This document shows positions 17,119 through 25,124 of a DNA stretch of 33,478 nt, in pieces. Every line of letters starts with the position of its first letter. Position 1 is the stretch's first letter. Position numbers and translations under genes: made by a program. The stretch is from Paratrimastix pyriformis (lineage: Eukaryota; Preaxostyla; Paratrimastigidae), in NCBI GenBank assembly GCA_027972325.1, contig JAPMOS010000293.1, positions 1 to 33,478 of the forward strand, written 5' to 3'. The notes under the pieces are model-generated. The model did not search any database. It worked only from the letters and a program-made list of their open reading frames with translations, and was not told the DNA's origin.

Positions 17119-17161
17119 GTCATAAGATGAAAGAAATAAAAAGAATAAAAAGGAGAGATCA
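17119..17161. repeat. Direct repeat GTCATAAGATGAAAGAA, right
   Basis: Second copy of the repeat at 16198-16230. A third, weaker relative (GTCAGAAGATGAATAACATAAGGAGAGGA) lies near 17250. Confidence 0.7.
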
Positions 17162-17581
17162 GAATATGACGAGAACAAAGTTTGAGTGTGAAGACTGCGT
17201 CTTCTCCCCAACTTCGGATCCTATTCGTTAGAAGACAGAGAGAAGAAGTCAGAAGATGAATAACATAAGGAGAGGACATAAAATGAAGGAAATAAAATTG
17301 AATTCATGTTAGGAAATCAATTTCATGTATCCCCATACGTCTCACTCTCCCTTTTCCCACCCTACGCCTACCAGTGGATGGAAAATTTCACGTCACAAAT
17401 CCCGACGAGGATTTGCATAAAATGACGAAGTTTTTATGATGGGCAGGTGCAGGTCAGCCCATTTATGATGGCACTTTTCTTAATAACCATCACTCCATGA
17501 CCTCTTCCCATCATAGAAAGTTTTATGTACGGGGTCTCCTTTACTTACTGTTTTCAGTTATTAAGTCTGTGATTTGTTGTT
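17162..17581. other. Intergenic stretch without a gene
   Basis: About 420 bases between the proline-rich region and the first fiber. It holds purine-rich ATGAAG and GGAGAG motifs and a patch (about 17,390-17,480) with CGTCACAAATCCCGACGAGG and ATGATGGGC. No ORF, tRNA or clear hairpin seen. Confidence 0.5.
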
Positions 17582-20474
17582 TCATTTTCTCATCTCATTG
17601 AGCATCATGAATGGGAGTTTATCTTGACGGATACCCTCAATTTCACCATCTTTTGAATAAACGAGTTCAGGACATACGGTGGCACATTCTTCGGCAATCA
17701 AACCATAGCACTTCGTTTTCTTTTCATCGTTAATGAAGTTGAAATTAACGGGTCTTAAATTATATATATATGATGTGTCTTCCATATCGTTGATGTTTTC
17801 TTTGTAACGTTGTGAAGATGAAGGCACATGAAGTTTACCTGTAGAATCGATATACACTTGAAGGGAGTCACCAGTTGTCTGTGAAGTGTTCCATACCAAA
17901 GGTGTAGTAATTCTTGTCTTACCGAAGTTCATTGTATTGACGCCACCGGCATTAATGATGACACCATAGTTTGCATTATTTGCATTATAGAATGAACTAT
18001 CGGTATCACCAGATATGTTTACATAATTATTTGTTGATGTTATATATGTGGTAGATCCACTGAGTGCTGAACATGATTGAGCAGAAGTGGAAGTGACTGT
18101 CGTAGAGGTAACGTTTCCACTTGCATCACTATAAAGATATCCAGATACAGTGTTTGGTAATTTTAATCCACCATTAAAAGTGGCTTTTCCACGAACCCAT
18201 AGAGTTCCTGTGTTTGAATTTGTAGATAAGTTGCATACATTGTTCGAGTTCTCAAAATGACACCTGTTGACGTGCTATCATAAGTCCGTAAACGAATTCC
18301 ATTATTCATATCATCACCAGAACATGCTGAGCCAGATCCAGATAAATCATTGTTTGCACCGGAGACAGCTTGATATATGCCCCAATTGGTATCTGTAGAC
18401 AATGAAATCTTCAACCCTGCACTTGATATTGGACTGATTTTTGATGTTGCTACGTTGCCATTAGCGGTCAATAAGCCACGAACCCATAGATTCCCATTAT
18501 TTCCGCTACATGATAGGTTGGTTACATTGTTTGAATTTTCGAAGATTATACCCGCTGTTGCATCACTATATGTTCGTAGACGAAGTGCTTGTCCAGAGAA
18601 GTCATTACCCACACATGCAGTTGAAGTTCCATCGAAAGCAGTGGTTGCAGACAAATACACACCCCAATTGTTGTCAGCAGGTGATTTAAAACCCAACCTT
18701 AGACCCAGATTTGCTGATAGGGTTCTTGGAGTAATTTTAGGTGTTGATATGCCACCATTTGCAGTCAGTAATCCCCGAATAGAAAAGGCACCAGTATTTG
18801 AATTTGATGCGAAGTTACATACATTCTTCGAATTTTCATAGATAAGTCCAACAGCAGCGTCATCGTATGTGCGGATACGGAATGCGTTACTTGTTCCAGT
18901 TTCAGTGTTCGTGCATGCAGCACCATCCGTTCCTATATAATCTTTATAGCTTGATTGATAAATGCCCCAATTCGTGTTACCGTAAGAGAACATTGAAATT
19001 TTGAGCGAATTTGTATCATTGGCACATATTGTAGGACATTCAACTGGATATGCAAAGGTTGTTTTGTATTATACATCGAGACTAAGTTATTTGTCTTATT
19101 TGTAAACTTGTGAATGGGTGCCGTGTCATCAGCATCAGTATCACAAACGTATTGAATACTTCCTGATGATTTAATTGTTGATGTTGTGTTATCGCCATTA
19201 GCAAATGTGATGTTGTCTGCAGCAAGTGTTAAAGGTGGTGTATAAGATGTTGGCGAAGTGCCTGCAATAATATTTCCCGACGCGTCTGTGGCAAGATACG
19301 ATTTTGATGTTAATGATGGAAGTGTTAAAGATGTCAATGACATGGACGTTGGTAATGATGTTGCAATGATAGCACCGTTAGAATCTGTGGCAAGATATGA
19401 TGCATTAAGAACTGGTGTTCTGAGACCATTGAGGAACTTCATTGTATTATAACAGGTGATGATACCTGAAGATCCATATTGGGAGATACCATCAGTGGAT
19501 ATGGCATTTGGGAATTTTAGGGGACCAGTGATCGAATAAATTTGCGAGAATACACCATCGTTCACTCGTTGAATGTTACCGTTTGCATCGCACCCGAGCA
19601 TACCAGTATCAGAGATAGAATGGATGCGGACATTATGGAAAGAGAAGTCGACAGTTGAATCGATGTCATTATAATTGATTAAGGCAGTTTTCATTTCACC
19701 AGTTCCAGGATTGATCTTGACTAGTTTTGAGATTGTTGGATCGGCAATACCAGGAAGCCAAAGATTGTATGCATGTAGTGACCCAACCATATCACGAACT
19801 GCGACAGAGTTTTCATATGCATCTGTTGAATAAATATAAGGTGTAGTGCCACCCTCACCTGTTGGTGCAGCAGCTAACCCAATAGTTCCGTCGGTCGCAC
19901 GATACAAATACCCAGTTGTGGTCCCGAAGCTATTTAATTTTAGTGTTGCAACATTGATAGCCGAATTGGTGGAGATATCATCCCCAGTAATTAATGATGC
20001 TTCAACTTTTCCTGTATAATTTCCTTCAAATGAATGTGGTGTGACTTTAAGTGGGAGATTTCGTGTAGTGTCAACATAACCAGGGAGAAATAGATTGGTT
20101 GAATGCACAGAACCACCCATATCACGAACAACGATAGATGATTCTGTGGGTTCTACAGCTTCGGCATATGAACTCGAAGAAACCCGTTTCCATGTGGCGA
20201 TGTTTGATGAAATATTGACGAGAACAAAACATGTGTTTGAAGTAGTATTAGTCCATAATGTGCATAAAGGATAGGTATTATCAGAACTCAATGGATCACG
20301 AGTCATAGAGACATACTTAGTAATCGTATTGGGATCAAATGTAAGAGAAAGTGTAGAAGTAGATGTTTCCAAATGTAAACCATCAGTGACATGTAAAAGA
20401 CCAGGAGGGCCACGAGGACCCCGTTGTGATGATGTAGTATAACTTGATGAATAACCAAAAGGTAATAAAGACAT
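17582..20474 (-). pseudogene. Fiber protein region 1 with collagen-like stretch and peptidase S74 domain
   Basis: Minus strand, starting at the ATG at 20474 (MSLLPFGYSSSYTTSSQ) with a short collagen-like GPRGPPG stretch. Beta-rich stalk repeats follow (VRDMGGSVHSTNLFLPG; YLATDSNGAIIATSLP), then three tandem modules of about 80 residues marked by NWGIYQ, ACxGxDF, RLRTY and GIIFENSNNV. The C-terminal part has SSQRYKENINDM, RPVNFNF and YGLIAEE. This is the intramolecular chaperone (peptidase S74) domain, with the Ser-Lys pair that cuts itself off after helping fiber trimers fold. It would form a host-binding spike on the virion. It is a paralogue of the fiber at 25121-28093. The region is broken. 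Confidence 0.75.
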
Positions 20475-20476
20475 TG

Positions 20477-20488
20477 TTATATATTTAC
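20477..20488 (-). promoter_or_regulatory. Promoter box of fiber 1
   Basis: On the minus strand GTAAATATATAA, ending 2 bases before the ATG at 20474. It shares the region 20475-20525 with the divergent ATPase promoter. Confidence 0.5.
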
Positions 20489-20495
20489 AGAAGAA

Positions 20496-20520
20496 AATAA
20501 TATCTTGCCTCTTTATATAG
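20496..20520 (+). promoter_or_regulatory. Composite promoter of packaging ATPase 1
   Basis: AATAATATCT (20496-20505), 8 bases, then TATATAG (20514-20520), followed 5 bases later by the ATG at 20526. Its place upstream of that ATG favours it over the earlier in-frame codon at 20505, which lies inside the motif. Confidence 0.65.
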
Positions 20521-20525
20521 AAACA

Positions 20526-21245
20526 ATGGATGTTATAAATGTGAAAGAATTTTTTGGTGATGATCAGCACAATGAAAAGATCCTGAATCCATTTGCACCA
20601 CAAGGATTATTCCGGATGTGTATGGTTGGAGGATCAGGAAGTGGTAAAACAAATGCCCTTGTATCAATGATAGTTCAAGGTCAGATACCATTTGATAAGA
20701 TTTATATCTACAGTAAACATGTGGATGACCCTAATGATGTATATGTGAAGTTGATAGAATATCTTGAAGATGTTCAAGCCAACGCGAGAGAGCAACTTGA
20801 AGAGCCTGATTTAGAGATGGTATATTATGGAAATAAGCTTGATGACGTGATCCCAGTTGAAGAGCTCCCATACGAATCCAGAAAGTTAGTGATATTTGAT
20901 GATTTCATGAATGAACCCAAACAGAAACAGGCTATAATGACAGAATACTTTACATCAGGCCGACATAAACAAGCATCTGTGATATATTTAGCACAATACT
21001 TCTATAATATCCCAACACAAATCAGAGCTAATACCGGATATTTTCTAATATTTAAGATGACAAAAAGAGATATTAATTGTTTGAATTTATTAATTTGTGA
21101 GCCAAAAGAACGGATACAAGCATTATATAATGTAGCGACGGCCCAAAAATTTAACTTTTTGCTGATTGACTTGGTCACTACGTTTGAAAAGTTGAAATAT
21201 CGTCAAAATTTTGATGGCATCTTAGAAACGGACCAAGATTTATAG
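20526..21245 (+). CDS. A32-type genome-packaging ATPase 1
   Basis: 239 codons from the ATG after the promoter. Walker A is GGSGSGKT at residues 35-42, in the context FRMCMVGGSGSGKTN. Walker B is LVIFDDFM near residues 121-128. A sensor-like region, SVIYLAQYFYNIPTQIRAN, follows. This is the FtsK/HerA-related A32 family that pumps viral DNA into capsids in Polintons, virophages and large DNA viruses, and the length is normal for the small forms. The gene is open throughout. It is followed by the coiled-coil and minor-capsid regions, a virion-assembly cluster. It differs strongly from the ATPase at 29703-30727. Confidence 0.85.
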   Translation: MDVINVKEFFGDDQHNEKILNPFAPQGLFRMCMVGGSGSGKTNALVSMIVQGQIPFDKIYIYSKHVDDPNDVYVKLIEYLEDVQANAREQLEEPDLEMVYYGNKLDDVIPVEELPYESRKLVIFDDFMNEPKQKQAIMTEYFTSGRHKQASVIYLAQYFYNIPTQIRANTGYFLIFKMTKRDINCLNLLICEPKERIQALYNVATAQKFNFLLIDLVTTFEKLKYRQNFDGILETDQDL

Positions 21246-21280
21246 TCATGGAACAGAAATTCACTGTGTGAATACAGAAA

Positions 21281-21305
21281 AATAATATCTTGTGTAAATA
21301 TATAG
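21281..21305 (+). promoter_or_regulatory. Composite promoter, best example
   Basis: AATAATATCT (21281-21290), 8 bases, TATATAG (21299-21305), directly touching the ATG at 21306. The central TGTGTAAATATATAG closely matches the promoters at 15034 and 20488. Confidence 0.7.
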
Positions 21306-22528
21306 ATGAGTGATTTACGAAAACCAATCTTTAAAAAGTTATCAAAAAAGGAACTACTTCAGTTGATGAATCAGACAAAGAATGTCAAACGACAAGCACA
21401 ACGTCATGAAATCACACAACAAATTAATGATGCGAAAGAAGATATGAAAACGAAACGGAAAGAGGAAATTGAAAACAAACGTCAATTACAAAAGGCAAAG
21501 ACATATCTAAATTTGACTGATAATGACTTGCTTAACGTAGATGCAGTGAATTATGATGAATTGATTGAACTTGCAAAACAAAACCCAGTCATATTCAATG
21601 AAATAATAAAGAATAAGCAATTTGCAGCGTTAGGAAAAGAGATTGAGAAGTATGAAAAGAAGGTCGCAAAAGAGGAAGCGGAAGTAGAAAAACAGGCTAA
21701 AGATATCGAGAAACAAGTGGTCGACGAAGTTCAAGATATCATACGAAGAGAAGAGGATGTTTCAAAACGAGAGGCTACTCATACAGAGTCTCATAAGAAC
21801 TATGACAAAGCACAATATCGAGCAATGTTTAATGTGACTACGACAGATTCAGAATCGGGATCTCGTTCTGAAAGAATTGTCCGAGTTCCACCACTTCGAC
21901 TATTTATCACAAAAGAGTTTCATGGATTAGATGAGGAGGCCGTGAAGAAGAAAATTTCTGCTTTACATAGACAACATATTCTTCCAGAAGGTTACCGACT
22001 GTCATATGGTAATATTCAATATATTATTGATTATGAAAAAAGACGAATTGAAGAAGCTGAAAAACATAAAGACGATCATCCGAAGCCACCACCTGCGCCT
22101 GTTGTTAATATTCCAGAGGAACATAAAGAAATAAAGAATATGCCACCACATCCGACCCCTGGTAAAAAAGAGGGAAGAATAAAAAGTCAAAACAGAAAGG
22201 CTCAGGTGGCAATATTTTCCGATTCTCTCCAGAATTACAACGTCGATTACAGGTTCTCATTGGTGAATCAGGAGCAGGAAATACATCACCTGAACTCATG
22301 AAAGAAGTAAAAGTCATATTGAAGAATTACAACAAGAAAGGAATGTTACAAGGTCCTAAAGAAGTGAAAGAACGCCTAAAAGCGGCCATTATAAAATATA
22401 AGAAGGGAGATCAATCGAAACAGTTGAAAGGACAGATATATGATTATATCGATTATTTATTGAAACATAAAGTGATCACGAAATGGAAATACAATCGGTA
22501 TGTGAAAGCCTTTAATTTGATTCATTAA
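21306..22528 (+). pseudogene. Coiled-coil virion-assembly-like protein region
   Basis: The first 160 residues are a long charged coiled coil (KKELLQLMNQTKNVKRQAQ; EKYEKKVAKEEAEVEKQAK). A segment with YRAMFNVTT and RVPPLRLFITKEFHGLD follows, then a proline-rich hinge (KPPPAPVVNIPEE). The end of the region is a compact basic helical domain (VKERLKAAIIKYKKG, DYIDYLLKHKVITKWKYN). Placement between the ATPase and the minor-capsid-like region suggests a structural or scaffold role, but I do not recognise a family. The region is broken. Confidence 0.5.
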
Positions 22529-22554
22529 AATAATATCTGATATCTAGTATATAG
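22529..22554 (+). promoter_or_regulatory. Composite promoter of minor-capsid-like region
   Basis: AATAATATCT (22529-22538), 9 bases, TATATAG (22548-22554), 6 bases before the ATG at 22561. Confidence 0.65.
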
Positions 22555-22560
22555 AAAACA

Positions 22561-23433
22561 ATGGCAGTAGCAATTCCATTATATATAAATTCAGAACGTC
22601 GAACAAGAGGGTCAAATAGTGACTTCATGATTCAGTATAACATGAATCCGATTACTTTCAATGAGGACAAACGGTATTCAATCAAGCTAGTTCACGCCAC
22701 AATATGGAATACAATCAAAAACATCACCCAATCGAAACACAATAATAAGTTTCAAATCAATGATGGTTTTGAATGGTTTACTTTCACATTTCCAGATGGA
22801 TGTTACAACTTGAATGATATGAATGCAGCGTTATATACTCATTTTAGTGAGAGCAATCAGTTAGAAACCGATAATACGACAGGCAATACGGTGAGCCCGA
22901 TCACATTTTCAGGAGTGGAGGCCACAGCGAAATGCACATTAATCTTACGATGAGGATGGGAGGTTTCATTTGCAGATACAGAAGAAGAGAATAATTTGGC
23001 AGGTGTGTTGGGTTTTGAGAAGCGTGTATATAGTGCTAAAATTGCATCAACCAAACTGTTTATATCGATAGATGCCCCGAACAAAATAGATATAACGAAT
23101 TATGATGATATTTTAATACATTGTTCACTAGTTGGATATTCATATTACAATGGTCAAGATTCGGATATATTACATGCATTCCAATTTGATGTGCCACCCA
23201 ATTCACAATGTAATGTGGAACCAAAGAATCCAATAGCATGCACATTGAATACGACCAGAATTAGTGAGATATCAGTCAGGATCACAGATCAAAATAATAA
23301 TGTTATTAACGATTTTGACGATCCAATTATAATGCTTTTCCAGATAGAAGAGGTCAATGAGGGGACAAACATATTGGCCAATTTAAAACAGATCATACAG
23401 GATGCAGTAACTGAGGCATTAAAGAAGGCATAG
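22561..23433 (+). pseudogene. Minor-capsid (penton)-like region
   Basis: Begins MAVAIPLYINSERRTRG, with SDFMIQYNMNPI and then FTFPDGCYNLNDMNAALYTHF. The pattern of an N-terminal strand followed by a PDGxYNxxDLN motif is typical of the single-jelly-roll minor capsid proteins of Polinton-like viruses, which cap the capsid vertices. The later part is beta-rich (VGYSYYNGQDSDILHAFQF) and ends in a short amphipathic helix (ANLKQIIQDAVTEALKKA). It belongs to the assembly cluster after ATPase 1. The region is broken. Confidence 0.55.
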
Positions 23434-23461
23434 AAATCGGAAATCATTAGGAAAATATTTT

Positions 23462-23478
23462 AATATCTAATTATATAG
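23462..23478 (+). promoter_or_regulatory. Promoter-like AATATCT and TATATAG
   Basis: AATATCT (23462-23468), then TATATAG (23472-23478), closer together than usual, 11 bases before the ATG at 23490. Confidence 0.45.
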
Positions 23479-23489
23479 TATATTAGAAT

Positions 23490-23804
23490 ATGAGTGATAC
23501 TTCTGAAGATGATAATATATCAACCACACCACCAGTTGCAGTGGATTCTAGTAGTTATAAAAGGAGAGTTCTGAGACAATCGATTTTCACACACAATTTT
23601 TCACGCTTGCGTTGTTATTTGAGGCAAAAATCGATTTCTTCAGAACAAAATCTTTTTTTCTCATTATTTTTTATCGAAAAGGAGCATTTTATTTTATCAG
23701 CTTTGAATGATTTAAGCATTAATTTTCTCGAGCTACAAACGTTATTTGAGGCAAAAATCGATTTCTTCAGAGCAAAATCTTTTTTCTCAATGTTTTTTAA
23801 GTAA
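23490..23804 (+). CDS. Short acidic-start ORF running into repeats
   Basis: Starts MSDTSEDDNISTTPPVAVD, like the acidic start of the protein at 28638-29636 (MSDSVSESDEDL). After about 30 residues the frame enters the 127-bp tandem repeats and its composition turns Phe/Ser/Leu-rich, so only the first part looks like real protein. Function unknown. Confidence 0.35.
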   Translation: MSDTSEDDNISTTPPVAVDSSSYKRRVLRQSIFTHNFSRLRCYLRQKSISSEQNLFFSLFFIEKEHFILSALNDLSINFLELQTLFEAKIDFFRAKSFFSMFFK

Positions 23805-23900
23805 AACGAGCATTTTATTTTAATCAGCTTGGAATGATTTAAGCATCAATTCATTCGAGCTACAAACGAAATTAGAGGCAAAAAGCGAATTCTCCATGCA
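23621..23900. repeat. 127-bp tandem repeat
   Basis: GAGGCAAAAATCGATTTCTTCAG starts at 23621 and 23748, and a weaker GAGGCAAAAAGCGAATTCTCC at 23875, giving an exact period of 127 twice. Units share GAGCATTTTATTTTA, ATGATTTAAGCAT and CGAGCTACAAACG. About 2.2 units are visible. Confidence 0.85.
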
Positions 23901-24413
23901 TTTTCAATTTTTTTCCATTTTTTGTCCCAGAAATTATTTTGCCATTTTTGTCAAATCAAACAATTCAATCATCTTAAGCATCAAACGAAAGAGAATTCAA
24001 TCAGAAACAGCTTATCTCTTCATTCAAAATAAAATTGTGACAAAAGTGCTTTTCAAAAGTGATCATTAAATAATGCATCAATCTTAAGTAAATAATGCAT
24101 TCTTTTTGATTGAATCAGCTCAAATAATTGATTCTAAGAAAATGGAAAAGTATGACAAAATGATAAAACAATATGAAATTTGATTTCAGCTTAAGACCCT
24201 TTAAAGCGAAAATTTACTCAGCTTTGACATGAATTGAAAGAGAAATCAATCAGATTTACCTTCTATTTGAATGAGATAAATAGCAGCGTCTCATCATTTG
24301 AGCTATGAGTGTTTTAAGATGATAATTCAATGTGCTACAGTTGATCTAATGAGACATAACTCATCAGAATGAACGATAATTATAATCAATGAATCAGTAA
24401 AGGTATTTTAAGA
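23901..24413. other. AT-rich gap without a gene
   Basis: About 500 bases without a convincing ORF. Scattered AATCAGCTTA, ATCAATC and CTCATCA motifs recall the neighbouring tandem repeats. It lies between the two modules of the virus-like block, so it could be an end, a replication origin or a control region. None of these is shown. Confidence 0.4.
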
Positions 24414-24416
24414 AAA

Positions 24417-24441
24417 AATATTATCTATAGTTAGTATATAA
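24417..24441 (+). promoter_or_regulatory. Composite promoter
   Basis: AATATTATCT (24417-24426), 8 bases, TATATAA (24435-24441), 9 bases before the ATG at 24451. First gene of the right module, same motif as the left module. Confidence 0.6.
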
Positions 24442-24450
24442 TAACCAGTA

Positions 24451-25124
24451 ATGTCAAGCAAGCAATCTGTTGAGTCTGATATGCCAGTCGTGATCATTCC
24501 GAACGATTTCACAGTTAAGAAGCTATCAATTGAAGCCTTATCTGAATCATCCAGGAAGCAAGAGAAGACGATGAAGATGTGTCACATTGAACATAATGGT
24601 AGTAACCTCTTAGTGCAGACGCCACAAATCGACTTAGGACCTTATGGAGTGAACTTTTACGAGAACACTAAAACCATCAGGTTACCAGTTGAGAATGTAG
24701 GCGATGACTTTAAGAAGATGATAGACAAGCTCGAAAAGTACTGTCAAAACAATGTTGAAAGCATAGTGAATGGTACTTTGAAGAAGGCAAACCAGATGAA
24801 TTTGAATACAAATCATTTGCAAAGACGAGTGATAATGACAAGTTTCCGAGCTACTATAAAGTAGCAGTTGGATATGCAGACACACTGTATCCGAGTGTCT
24901 TCAGAAAAGATGAAGATGGTGAAGTTAAACAAGACACAACAATACAAACTAACGAGGATTTACGGAAAGCCGTCAATCCAGGGAGCACAGTTAAAATGAT
25001 AGTCCAACTTAAAGTATGGGTTGATGATAAGCAGCATTATGGAATCTCAGCCTCATGCAAACAGCTACTTATAGTGAAAGAAGGGAAGAAGAAAGCAGAC
25101 AATTCAAAGTCTCTTTTTGCTTAA
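24451..25124 (+). pseudogene. Possible single-stranded-DNA-binding (OB-fold-like) protein region
   Basis: The first part has NGSNLLVQTPQIDLGPYGVNFYENTKTIRLPVENV, a stretch beginning LVQTP and GPYGV that recalls OB-fold-like DNA-binding proteins of Polinton-like and large DNA viruses. The later part has FPSYYKVAVGYADTLYP and an acidic/basic C-terminus ending KKKADNSKSLFA. It ends four bases into the convergent fiber gene. The assignment rests on recall of the pattern and is tentative. The region is broken. Confidence 0.4.

Noticed and set aside
18377-19452. Plus-strand frames over the fiber region (and at 25659-27569)
   Set aside because: Antisense shadows of the fiber genes, with no motifs of their own.
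22002-22317. Phe/Trp-rich minus-strand frames resembling membrane proteins
   Set aside because: They lie antisense to the coiled-coil region; the hydrophobic look comes from complementing Lys/Glu codons.
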